Positions 34,689 to 45,927 of a stretch of 64,000 nucleotides of DNA are shown piece by piece. The position numbers and the translations under genes are program-made. The stretch lies in assembly GCA_951213105.1 (NCBI GenBank), contig OX578152.1:102793382-102857381 (forward strand). Reading direction: 5' to 3'. The stretch comes from Amaurobius ferox. Its lineage: Eukaryota; Arthropoda; Arachnida; Araneae; Amaurobiidae. Position 1 is the stretch's first letter. Each line of letters opens with the position of its first letter. The notes below the pieces were generated by a model, which worked only from the letters and a program-made list of their open reading frames with translations, was not told the DNA's origin and did no database searches.

Positions 34689-35656
34689 AAATCTGATGTG
34701 GGCAGCACATGACTTTCTCTGCAGACTCATTTTCAAGTTCTCTTTATTTCTTCAATAATTCATAATATTGAATGTCATTTCTTCAATATTTCATTATATT
34801 GCCCAAAATAATACCCATAATTATTTAACATGACACTGAATTGACAATTTTAATTTAATTTTCATTCTTTTAATTTCATTGATAATTCAACATATTGAGT
34901 TTAAAGTTTAATTGCACTAATTATTTGCACTAATTATTTGAGATTACTTGAAATTATCCTGAATTTGCAATTTTTGTTCAGTTTTCTTATTAATTTGGTG
35001 ACTGGAATTTTTATCAACGGTGGCGTAGTAAAATGCGAAAAAGAAAAAAAAACTAAAATAGCACGAGAACGGTGTAATGGGGTTGGTCTTATGCTATTCG
35101 TCGTCAAAAGTTACGTATAAAACAAGCATATAATGGATATATGTGAGCATACATAGTTTTCTATTTTGGATTTTGACGATTTTTGCGGGCCATTTCTCAA
35201 GAAAAGGCAGATTATTCTTTTCTGAATCGTACCAAAATCTAATCAGCACCAGAGTGACCCAAAAGTGACCTACCTATCTTACACATTTTGTAAAACTTGA
35301 TCAATTAGTTTTTCAGCTACAGTGGATACAGGCAATTTTTGCGGCCCATTTTGAAAAAAAAAGCGGGTTGCTTTATCCGGAATTGCACCAAAATCTAATC
35401 AGCACCAGGGTTGTACGCAAGTGACCTACCAATTTTATGAAATTCGGTCCATTAATTTTTTAGTTAGAATGAATACATACATTGCACAGACACACACAGA
35501 GAGAGAGAGAGAGAGAAAGAGAAACGTCACGCTAAAAAGAGTGTTTTCGTGTTCTATAGGTCCCAAAACGTGTAGATCCGTCGAAAACTCGAGTTACGAT
35601 TTTCGATATGTTTTCAATACTTTTCCTATACATTACCATATATTGCAGGGAACGTA
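34689..35656 (+). mobile_element. Family B element, copy B4
   Basis: The left terminus is AATCTGATGTGGGCAGCACA. The central GAGAACGGTG block is near 35062. Two AATCTAATCAGCACCAG blocks and a GAGAGAGAGA tract replace the usual CA tract. The right hairpin ends in TTGCAGGGAACGTAA. It abuts B5 directly. Confidence 0.85.
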
Positions 35657-36961
35657 AAAAATCTGATGTGGGCTTTCCCTGCAGACTTAAATTCATATTT
35701 TCTCTATTTCTTTAATAATTTGTTAGATTGAGTTTAATTGCACCAAATAACACTACATTTACATTTTTAATTCAATTTTTATTTTTATTTGGTAATTGGA
35801 CATTTTCCCGAAATCGGCGTAACAAAAATGCAAGAAATCTCAAATATCTTGAGAACGGTTAGTCCTAAAGCATAATGGACTGTTGAAGACCCAGACCATC
35901 CGACTCATCCTGAGGACTTGAGTATCTATTTGGACGTCCGGGAAAGCATAATGGAGTGTCTAAAGCCCAGACCACCCGACTCGTCCGAGGACTTAGAGCA
36001 GCAAATTGGATGGCCGGGAAAGCATAATGGAGTGTGTTATATTCTTTTCCTCGTCAAAAATTGCGTATGAAACAAGAATTTAATTGATATATTTGAGCAT
36101 ATATAGTCTTTTTTTTTAGATTCTGGCAATTTTTGCGGGCCATTTCGTATAAAGAGGTTGTTGTTCTCCGAATTGTACCAAAATCTAATCAGCACCAGAG
36201 TATCCTACAAGTAACTTATCTACCAAATTTTGTGAAATTTGGTCAATTAGCATTTTATACATGAAATGTGGGATTTTGATACGTGAAATGTGTGGGAATT
36301 TTATACGTACGCATTTGATAAGTGAAATGTGTGGATACATGACATTTTTGCGGGCCATTTCCTAAAACAAAGAGCAGGTTGTTCTTTTCCGAATCGTACC
36401 AAAATCTAATCAGCACCAGGGTCGACCACAATTAACTTATCTACAAGATTTTATGAAATTTAGTCGATTAGTTGAGTTAGAGTGGAAATGTACAATTTTT
36501 GCGAGCCATTTCATAAAAAAAATGCAGGTTCTTCTTTCTCGAATTGTATCAAAATCTAATCAGCACCAGGGTGACCTACAAGTGACTTATGTACCAAATT
36601 TTGTAAAATTTGATCATTTAGTTTTTCAGTTACAGTGGATACAGGAAATTTTTGAGGGCCATTTCGCAAAAAAAGGCGGGTCACTTTATTCCGAATAATA
36701 CCAAAAACTAATCAGCACCAGGGTCACATAAAAGTGACTTACCTACCAAATTTTATGAAATTCGGTCCATTAGTTTTTGAGTTAGAGTGGATGCATACAT
36801 TGCTCAGACAAACAGACACACACACAGACGTCACGCTAAAAATAGTTTTTTCGTATTCTAGAGGTCTCGAAACGCGTAGATCAGTCGAAAACTCGAGTTG
36901 CGATTTTTGATATGACTCCAATACTTTCCCTATACATTACCATGTATTGCAAGGAACGTAC
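35656..36961 (+). mobile_element. Family B element, copy B5, expanded
   Basis: It begins TCTGATGTGGGCTTTCCCTG, lacking the CAGCACATGA segment, immediately after B4. The module with CCAAAATCTAATCAGCACCA and TTTTTGCGGGCCATTT is present four to five times instead of two. Two SINE-tail modules sit near its left third. The right hairpin ends TTGCAAGGAACGTA. Confidence 0.85.
35867..36031 (-). mobile_element. Two SINE 3'-tail modules separated by identical 13-bp repeats
   Basis: AAAGCATAATGGA occurs exactly at 35867-35879, 35943-35955 and 36019-36031, a spacing of 76 bp each time. The two 63-bp modules between follow one pattern (GAAGACCCAGACCATCCGAC ... TTTGGACGTCCGGG) but differ from each other at many positions. 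Other B copies have no insert at this place. Confidence 0.8.
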
Positions 36962-37037
36962 AAAAAGGGATAGCAAGGGAAAATCAAGGCAAAGAAGAGA
37001 AAACAGCAACACAAAAGTCCTTTTAAATCTATATATA

Positions 37038-37075
<38 letters not shown>

Positions 37076-38235
37076 GATTATTTTAGACAGCAGTTTTAGC
37101 GAACTTTTATGTGGGAGAAGAGTTTACAAAGTGTTTAGAGACTAAATCGTTGTGGACTGTGTAACTTTCAGATAAAATGTTCAGACTGTCGAAATGACCA
37201 AACATAAAACTTTTAAAGTACTCTTCTGAACTTAACAAATAACTACAAAAGCAAAATAACACCTGTGCTGATCGTTGGGAAAACTCTCTCATTAGAGTAT
37301 TAAACAAAGGTATTCAAACTCCAATTGTTTTGAAAATAAACTGGCTATAAAAAAATCCCATGTGTGTGTAATACATGACTTTCTCTACAGAGTAACTAAT
37401 TTCGATTTTACTGGAAAATAATAATAACATATATTAGAGTAACCATATTTTATAAACATCAATAGGATGTCAGTTGGTAATGATTAAAATGAGCATACCA
37501 TATTCCACATAAATCGATTAATTGTTTCCAGAGATATCAGGCACCCTGAATTAGAAGTATAATTCCTAAAATCTGTAGAACGATTCGTAATAACTTCTAA
37601 AAATGGTGTTCATTTATTTCCCGTTAAATGTACTTACAAAATATGTATACATTTGATTTTAGTGAATGTATTTTAATATTCTGTGGTGTTTTCGAATTTT
37701 AGATACAAAAATTGCATTATCTCAAGTTCAGCCAGCGGTATTGTTTCGTAAGTAATGTCAATCGATTCTGAATAAAACAAACACATATAAGAAGAATAGG
37801 GTTTTAAAAAACTTTAACAAAGTACTTTTTATCACATTTTAATTTAAACAAAAAATGTTCGAAAAATTAAAACTTTCCCTTTATTTGAGTTACTCTGAAA
37901 TCATTAGGTTTCTGACATTTTCTATTTTATCTTAACAAATTGCATCTAATTTGCTTATTTTGTCAAAGAAACATAGCTTTCTATGCAAAAAAGCTATATT
38001 TCCAATATAGCTCTTAAACAATGGCGTTCATTTATTTCTAGTTACAAGTATTCCCATTTACAAGAAATTACTTATTTGGTGAAAATGAATATACTTATTA
38101 TTTTATTTATTTGCCATTTTACATCAAAAACGTCTTGAGAACGGCACCTGTTAACTGTCTCTAAATGATGCCATTTATTTTTAAATAACAATTTACTTCT
38201 AACATAACTCAGGACTGCAACAGTGTTTACAATAA
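36962..38235. other. No gene; (TA)n tract at 37030-37072 and an orphan left terminus at 37351-37392
   Basis: AAAATCCCATGTGTGTGTAA followed by TACATGACTTTCTCTACAG is a diverged B/C left terminus without the rest of the element. The remaining sequence is AT-rich with no supported feature. Confidence 0.5.
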
Positions 38236-38236
38236 T

Positions 38237-38278
<42 letters not shown>

Positions 38279-38288
38279 CATATATATA

Positions 38289-38328
<40 letters not shown>

Positions 38329-38342
38329 TATATATATATTAA
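38236..38342. repeat. (TA)n microsatellite
   Basis: Interrupted TATATA tract about 290 bp upstream of the GPCR exon. Confidence 0.95.
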
Positions 38343-38594
38343 GCAGAAGTTCGTGTCAACGCTGATATGTTGACAAATTGACCTCAGTGTGGTATTGAAT
38401 TTATATTCTTCTATTCCCTGTCTATTTCCCACTTTGCTGGAATTACACCTTTGCCCGGCAAAGTCAATAATGTCATTTGAATGTTTAGGAAATACGAATA
38501 GAGCATTTCCATCCAGATACTCTGTTTTATATTTAATTATTACTAGCATATCTGCGACAAGTAATCTAACTCAAAATTTCAAGATTGCTGTTCT

Positions 38595-38631
38595 CTAATT
38601 TCATTCTCATAATCATTTCTCTTTTTTCCAG
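38595..38631 (+). other. Splice acceptor region of the GPCR exon
   Basis: CTAAT (38595-38599) is a plausible branch site. It is followed by the T/C-rich tract TTTCTCTTTTTTCCAG ending at 38631. The AG is in the right place for the conserved frame, which starts after two bases of a split codon. Confidence 0.8.
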
Positions 38632-39131
38632 GTGACGAATGGATTTGGGGACGCTGGGGTTGTGCTATCTTCATCTTTCTACAGTACCTGGGAATCAACG
38701 CATCTTCTCTCTCAATAACGGCTTTTACGATAGAAAGATACATAGCTATATGTCACCCAATGAAAGCACAACTTGTGTGCACCGTACGACGAGCCAAGAG
38801 GATTATCCTAGGGGTGTGGATTTTTGCATGTTTCTACTGCAGTCCTTGGCTCTTCCTCACAAAAACGGCACCGATTTACTACAAGGGCCACACCAACAAG
38901 GAGACGTGCACGTTTGCACTTTCCAGAAAGCACTACGTGGGGTATTTCTTTGCCGACCTTGTTCTGTTCTACGTCTTTCCGCTGCTTCTGTCCTGCATCC
39001 TGTATGGATTGATTGCCAGAATCTTGTTCTCCAATGATATTCCGAAGACACCGGGGAAAGGAACACACGTGACGGCGACTAACGCAAGCGATTCGAAGAA
39101 GACTAACAGCAACACCAATGCGAGGGTCCAG
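38632..39131 (+). CDS. Internal exon of a TRH-receptor-like class A GPCR
   Basis: The 500-bp exon encodes 166 codons after a 2-base split codon (frame from 38634). It should be a plasma-membrane receptor for a small neuropeptide, coupled to G proteins. Visible in order: the WxxWGC end of extracellular loop 1 with the disulfide Cys at residue 10; TM3 with LQYLGINASS, and ERY at 34-36 followed by IAICHP; TM4 with Trp62; loop 2 Cys92 (disulfide partner); TM5 with Pro116, then Tyr124-Gly125 and IAR; then a polar Asn/Thr/Ser-rich start of intracellular loop 3. LQYLGINASS and SITAFTIERYIAICHP are near-diagnostic of TRH receptors. Tyr18 and Asn22 match human TRHR Tyr106 and Asn110, known TRH-contacting residues. 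The invertebrate relative is the EFLGamide/TRH-like peptide receptor. TM1-2 and TM6-7 lie on other exons I cannot find here. The frame is open, so it is probably a functional gene. Confidence 0.92.
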
Positions 39132-39137
39132 GTATGT
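39132..39137 (+). other. Splice donor of the GPCR exon
   Basis: CAG|GTATGT is close to the consensus donor. The exon ends after a complete codon (phase 0), just before where the TM6 segment should begin. Confidence 0.85.
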
Positions 39138-40146
39138 GAAATTGGTTTTCGTGCATGACAATGTTGATATTGCAGCAAAGTGCATCAGATTAGATTTATT
39201 GCTATAAGCGTTGGGCAGTATTGCCCCTCTAATAATTTATATTTGGCCCATGTAGAAAATCAGATTATTAGAAACTTTATTAATGTGTCCATAATTCGAA
39301 ATCAATTAGACATTTTTTATTTACATACACCACACTTACTTTCATTCCAGAATCAACTCTGCCCTTATTAACTTCACTTGAATGGGCTGGTAATAGCAAA
39401 TCAATGTATCATTAGGAACATTATTTTGAGGAAATAAAATGTTATAGTTCTCACTGCTATTACAAATTATACTAATATTTTTATATTTTGGTGAAAAATA
39501 TGTCTAAATTAAAACGTTTTTTCGAGCTTTTGATTACATATTTTTTGTATAATACATTCAAATTTAACATTTACGACGTTTTGATATATCCTCTGTGACA
39601 AAATTTGCCAAAAAAGTAGCTTATTTATCACTTACGTCGTTTTGCCATATCAACTGTGAGAAATATGTTTGAAATCTGATAATTTTCTTGTTTCGGTAGT
39701 GACGTAAGTTTTTGTACAATGCTTTTGCATAACAAAAGAGTGTATTTTTAACGTACGTCACAATTGCATTGTTATATCTGCTTTTTTAATTAGATACGCC
39801 TTTAACTGAGACATCTTAACATTCATCCACTAAAAAAAGCCAAACGTAGCCTTATAAAGGCAAAACGACGTATATTGAGATACGTTTTTCTGCCACCATA
39901 AGACAGTGAAGGTAAATAATTTAGTCACGTCGTCAATAACATAGAAGATCATTTCATTACTTATGTTGCTTATTACCGTTGAACCTATATTATATATTAT
40001 TATTATAGTATTATGATGCCGAGCTTAGGAGCCATCCCATTGTGTCTGAGACTATAAAACCTAAATCGGTTAATACTACAGAAGTTTGGACTACCGACGG
40101 TAAATGCGGAGCGGGCACAACGATAGACAATAGCTGTACAATGATA
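39138..40146 (+). other. Presumed GPCR intron, no other feature
   Basis: AT-rich non-coding sequence. Several ACGTCGTTTTG and ACGTAAG blocks occur between 39570 and 39960. No TM6-TM7 coding exon was recognised here or elsewhere downstream in the window. Confidence 0.5.
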
Positions 40147-40148
40147 TA

Positions 40149-40946
40149 CAGGGTGTCCCCAAAAAATTAAAACACGCTTTAATTCTTTACCTTTTGGAGA
40201 TAAGTGGGTAATGTAAATTGCAAAAATGTTGAAAGTAAGGTAGGGCATAAGACTACGTTAATGAAATAGTCCTCTCATTAATTTTCAATCAGAAAATTTT
40301 AATTTTTAATGCAACAAGATCATTAAAAAAACAGCATATCTGTATTTTTAAAATCAACTGAATTATGATAAAGGAAAAATCTGACTTATGCCATGTGAAA
40401 GGCTGTTTCAGCAGTGAAAATAGGGATCATAAACACATTGATGATTGAAATTGTTTAGATCAAAAATATGTTAATATATGTCAGAAATTTTATCACGAAT
40501 GCATCTAAATAAAGCATTACACAGACAGAGATCATATAAAGCTGTGGTACTCACTACACTGTTGGAGCACATAATTAAAATATGTATACATTAATCTTTT
40601 TTGTGATGTGTTACAAATTTACATTTCTAATTTGATATATGGTACCCATTCACAATGTTCAATTTTCAATTAAATATAACTCGCTCAATTTTAAAGATAC
40701 AGATATGCGGTGTTTTTTAATGATCTCGCTGCATTAAAAATAAAAATTTTCTGATTGACCAAATTTGTCTAAGGGGGTCGTATAAAAATTTAAAAAGTGT
40801 AACTCTTTGAAAATTAGTGGTAGGACTATTTCATTAACGTAGTCTTATTTCCTACCTTACTTTCAACATTTTTGAAATTTATATTGCCCACTTATCTCCA
40901 AGAGGTAAAGAAATAAAGCGCCTTTCAATCTTTTTGGGACACCCTG
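40149..40946. mobile_element. Element with long (about 200 bp) terminal inverted repeats, TA-flanked
   Basis: CAGGGTGTCCCC at 40149 and GGGACACCCTG ending at 40946 are inverse ends with TA outside each. The similarity continues inward through AATTCTTTACCTTTTGGAGA, GTTGAAAGTAAGGTAGG, ACTACGTTAATGAAATAGTC and AACAGCATATCTGTATTTTT. About 350 bp of unrelated core lies between the arms and encodes no transposase. It is probably a foldback MITE of a TA-inserting DNA transposon. Confidence 0.75.
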
Positions 40947-40967
40947 TAGAAATTATACTGGTATATA

Positions 40968-41600
40968 TAGTAGAACCTCCATTATCCGAAACTATTTTAT
41001 GCGAAACCTATTTTAACGGAAATCCATTTTAGAGCCCTATATTTTTTGCTATTTAAAATTGTTTTCAAGCAAAACCTTTTCCGTTAAGTCTATTTCCGAA
41101 ACAATATGTTTTTTATTTATAATGATCTTGTTACTTCAAGGTCACTTTTTAGCTTTGTGTTCAAGCAATTAATAACTGCAGGTATAGCAAACAACATTCC
41201 TATATTTCGCCCGCTCCAAAATCGTATGTTCTGTTTACTCGCCCTGTGTGCCCCAATGTTTTATATTGGTTGATTTTATCTTCTTTGGAGAAACTAGTGT
41301 AACTTGTTTCTAGAGAAAGCATTTTAGTCACGGCGACTACCACGAGAAAACATGTTATTTTATATTCAGAAAAAAATATTTCACATTATACAGCGATCAG
41401 AAATCGGGCAAGACAATAACTAAGTTATCGAAATTATTGGAAATTGGAATATCAACCGTTTAGCTGGATGAAAAAAGATGCTGTAAAAATAAAGAACGTT
41501 TATGCTGAACTTAGTGGAAAAATCAGTTGAATCCAGAAAAAGTATAAAGTTTTATTAAATTCTGCTTTGTTTAAGTGGTTTGTATAGAAAAGATGTGAAG
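40968..41600 (+). pseudogene. Relic of a pogo/Tigger-like DNA transposon
   Basis: It starts with TAGAACCTCCATTATCCGAA, the kind of terminal sequence seen in pogo/Tigger elements. Downstream, near 41430-41530, a conceptual fragment LSKLLEIGIST followed by MKKDAVKIKN fits the helix-turn-helix (psq/CENP-B type) DNA-binding region of pogo transposases. An in-frame stop and frame changes break it. No DDE catalytic domain is recognisable. Confidence 0.5.
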
Positions 41601-41989
41601 GCATACTCTTTTACGAACCCCCTGATTCAAGAAAGAGCTTATAATTTTTAAATCATAGTTTCATGGCTCTCACAGTTTTAAATCTAGTAGTGGATGGTTG
41701 GAAACATTTCAGCATAGCCATGGAATTTGGCTTCGAATGTGAGAAATTACCATCGAATGTAACAGTATAAAAACATTGATTGCGAAAAAAACCTGACATC
41801 CGATATATAGAAATCATTCATTCCATTAAAATATGAAAGATCAAAATACAATTTCAACAATCCAGAGTATTCACGCAGCAGCTGTATGCTTCATCAATGT
41901 GTTATTTCCGCTTAAATATGCTGCTCAAGTTTTCCTCCTAAGCCATCATGTTCTGGACATCACCGATACAGATTAAATGGATTTAAGGG

Positions 41990-44110
41990 GCTGCAATTAA
42001 GCCATTGAGTGGTTTTCTCCATTTTACTACAGTGCATTGACGTTTAATCCTCACCCAATCTACTGCAAATGAACACTAAATAGACATTGAAGTTAGAGCA
42101 TCTAATCTCCAACGCAATCTCATATCCGAGCGTAGAAGGCCGGTTCAGATCTCACCTCATTATGATAGTTGGACACTGCAATAAATAAAGCAAGTTGTAG
42201 CCATGATGAGGTAGGCCTAAGAGGATTTTGGATGTTTCAGATAGTTTGCATACGTTGAGGTGAATAACAAATGCACGAATTAACGAGAGTTTAGAGTGAC
42301 AATCATGAGAGATAGTATATACATTTTCAATTTTAGGTGAACGTCTAGCAAAATACTTCAAAACCATTATTTTCTTTACAGAGTTCCTTGAGCGTTGGAT
42401 AACTTAATCTCCATCCGATCCTATTCTACTGTAGTACATCTGTACTATATCTACTGTACTACATCTAATAGTAATATGCAATGCAAAGGATAAGCCGAGC
42501 GTGAAAGACTGATTCAGATCCCGTTTCACTATGATAGAGATTGATGGACAAAGATAAATGTAGCAAGTTGTAGTCTTGGTGATGTCTAAGAGGATTTTGG
42601 ATGTTTCGGATAGTTTGAATACGTTGAAATGGATAACAAATGCACGAATTACAGAAAATTTAAAGTGACGATTGGGAGAGATAATATATAAATTTTCATT
42701 AAGGGAACTAACTTCTAGCAAAGGACTGTGAAACCAGTAATTTCTTTACATTTAAAGAGGGGGGTTGGAGGAGTTCTGGCTTGGTAGCTGGATCGAACCC
42801 AGTCGGAGGCTATGCAGTGGTCAATGGGTCTGACTGCGTGCCAGGTGTGCGATATTGCTATCGCGACGACTCATCATCAAACTGTATACCTTCGAGTGGG
42901 ATAGATGATTTTATGCTTTACATATAAAGAGTTCCTAGAGCATCGGATTACTTAACCCCATCCTATCCCATTCTATTGCAGATAATATCCCGGTGTACAG
43001 ACACTAAATACATATTAAAATTAGAGTATCTAATTGTAATCTGCAGAGCAAAGGATAATCCGAGCGGGGAATAAGATCCTATCTCATTACAATAGTTACA
43101 CATTGAGATAAATGAAACATAGTTGTAGTCTTGAAGAGTTCTAATGGGATTTTGGATGTTTCAGATAGTTTGAATACGTTGAGATGGATAACAGATGATT
43201 GATTTACAGAGTGTTTAGAGAGACGATTATGAGATATAATATATAAATTTTCATTTTAAAGTAAACTTCTAGTAAAAGACTGGCTGTAGAATGATATACA
43301 GGGTGTCCCAAACAGATTGAAACACTCTTTAATTCTTTATCTTTTGGAGATAAGTGGGTAATGTAAATTGCAAAAATGTTGAAAGTAAGATAGAACATAA
43401 GACTACGTTAATGAAATAGTCCTCTCATTAATTTTCAAAAAGTTATACTTTTTAAATTTTTATACTACTCCCTTAGACAAATTTGGTCAATCAGAAAATT
43501 TAAATTTTTAATGCAACAAGATCGTTAAAAAAACAGCATATCTGTATTTTTGGATGTTTCAGATAGTTTGCATAGTTTGAGATGGATAACAAATGATTGA
43601 TTTACAGAGTGTTTAGAGAGACGATTATGAGATATAATATATAAATTTTTATTTTAAAGTAAACTTATAGAAAAAGACTTTATAATTTTCTTTATATGTA
43701 AAGACTTCCTTTAGTATTGGATAACTTAATTCCCATCTGATCCCCTTCTATTGCTGATAATATCCCGGTGAACAAACACTATATACATACTGAAGTTAAA
43801 TCATCTAATAGTAATCTGCAATGCCAAGGATGATCTTGAGCGTGAAAGGCCGGTTCAGATCCTATCTCATTATGATAGTTACGCATTGAGGTAAATGAAG
43901 CATTGTTGTAGTCCTGATGAATTCTAAGAGGATTTTGGATGTTTCAGATAGTTTGAATACGTTGAGATGGATAATAGATGATTGATTTACAGAGTGTTTA
44001 GAGAGACGATTATGAGATATAATATATAAATTTTCATTTTAAAGTAAACTTCTGGAAAAATGCTTCAAAACCATAATTTTCTTTACATAGAGTTCCCTTA
44101 GTATCCATAT
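41990..44110. repeat. Family H degenerate tandem array, about 370-bp unit
   Basis: The block GAGGATTTTGGATGTTTCAG followed by ATAGTTTG recurs near 42222, 42593, 43147, 43551 and 43930. Units also contain GATCC...CATTATGATAGTT and TCTTTACATAGAGTTCC. Related single units lie at 50480-50930 and 59220-59700. One unit is interrupted by an arm of the 40149 element. Confidence 0.75.
43300..43552. mobile_element. Single arm of the 40149-type inverted-repeat element
   Basis: ATATACAGGGTGTCCC, AATTCTTTATCTTTTGGAGA and ACAGCATATCTGTATTTTTG repeat the left arm of 40149-40946. The copy then runs straight into family H sequence with no second arm. The 15 bases left of the arm (CTGTAGAATGATAT) also match those at 40133, so the true element boundary may be further out. 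Confidence 0.7.
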
Positions 44111-45760
44111 AAGTTCCATGAATAAAGTTCTCGTATCCGATCAAATGAAATTGATTGCTACTCCCGCGAAAAAATTTAAAAAGTTATGATAACAAACTCG
44201 GCTATAAAGCGAGATATACGAGAAAAGTTAATTATAAAGCTATATAGCATTGTCTAATAAATAGAAATCGACAATGAAAATTTTACAGAAGACATTTATC
44301 TAACACACAAGGGTCATTGGCGAATGTTCGTCCTATTCAGGAGTTCCAAAGATAAACAACACTCATATGCACAGATGTTGCTCTCACCGATGTTCTCGCA
44401 GATGTGTCGCCGTATTTATTTATATACGTTCTTGAAGTATTCAGAAACGTTTACCCTATTGCGGCGTGGCAGTACATCTTGCAACCAATTACGCATTACT
44501 GGTATTTTTTGTCTTTCATATACACTTTCAGTTCGTTCTTGGTGTCAATTGCTACTTAGGCGAGATTACTCTACAACTTTGATATCGGATATTTTCGTCT
44601 ATATAACTTTGCCTAGTTCGTTATACGAACTTCTTTTAATTCTTCACCAGAGGCGCTGTAATTCATTTTATTCTATCAGGTTTGGTCACTTTACCAAAGA
44701 TAGACCTGAATGTGTGCACTCATAGACTTTTCCTTACAAAGTAATGGTGGTAATTAAGAACGTTTCGAGGAACACTGCATATTTCATAATATTTGCTTGA
44801 CTTCTTATATATATATATTTCAAATTAATCGAAATAGAAATATTAATTATTGTTTGATTAAATAGAGAAATATCCAGGTTGCTCCATTTAACATACATTT
44901 TTCACTCTATTAAGAGTGTATCACCGATAAAGATCGCCGTAATTGCCATAATTTTGGTTATAACCACCTCCACATTTTCATTTGCATTTTAATATATTTC
45001 AGTTCCTGATTCCAGTATACCCAGATTGCATAAGTAAACTGGGCAGTATCCGTTTATGGGGCGCTTATGAACAAAGGTCAAATAGCAGGCCAAAGATGCT
45101 AATTTGGGGTATATCACGCCCGCTGAGTAGGGATACCTGCATGACAAAAATGGGCGGAAAGCCGAAGCTTAACGTGCCTACTCAGTGGGCCAAAACTAGG
45201 TCATAGGTGTTTATTTATGGGGTAGGCGCTTAGCAGACTGTCTCTTTTTTTATTTATTTGTATAAAAAGTGAGTGCAAACAAGCAATGTTAAACAAAGTG
45301 ACCGCTATCTCTGGGAATTACAGCTAGTGACATATAATCACTTATTATAATTGTACTTATTCAAGTGACTTATAATCACACTATTATAATTGTCTAAACT
45401 AGTTTAGTCTCTGGTTTGTGTAGTAGCTAATTCATAACATTGGGGATTCTATATATTACATGGCATAATGTGGAAAATCGAAGAGTCAGACAGCGGTGAA
45501 ATTTGCTACAGGAATGCTTCACGTCCCCGTTATATGCACCTCGTCAATATATTTTTAAAAATTCAAAAGAGTTTAAAAGTTACAAATATTGAAATACGAA
45601 AATCGATAAAAATGTCGACTTCAATTTCAACTTTTTTGCCAGTCAGACGATCAAGGAAAAAATGGCGCAGGCGATATGCGACCGATTAAAGTTTTGTATA
45701 CTTTTTTATTTACTATTTTCTAAAATCGTAAATTTAAAAGATACATTAGCATGACTTTGA
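44111..45760. other. No gene recognised
   Basis: Open frames at 44324-44725 and 45468-45689 show no recognisable domain. A GC-richer patch at 45020-45240 carries an internal direct repeat (TTTATGGGGCGCTTA and TTTATGGGGTAGGCGCTTA) and may be an old repeat. Confidence 0.35.
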
Positions 45761-45927
45761 ATATACACTAAGTGATAGTAAAAATGAGACATCAAGAAGG
45801 AGTGGGCAGAAAGTGATTAAAATCGGCAGACAGAGACAGCAACGAACAATAAGTGATGTTTGTTGCGGCATTATACACCTATACACTGAACGATAACACC
45901 GCGGGCGGCGATACAGGCAGCAGCACG

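Noticed and set aside
38808..39185. Overlapping frames on both strands at the GPCR exon
   Set aside because: They are shadows of the receptor exon, whose frame alone gives conserved TM3-TM5 motifs and agrees with both splice sites.
44324..44725. 133-codon open frame
   Set aside because: No domain, signal or splice context recognised; composition resembles flanking non-coding DNA.
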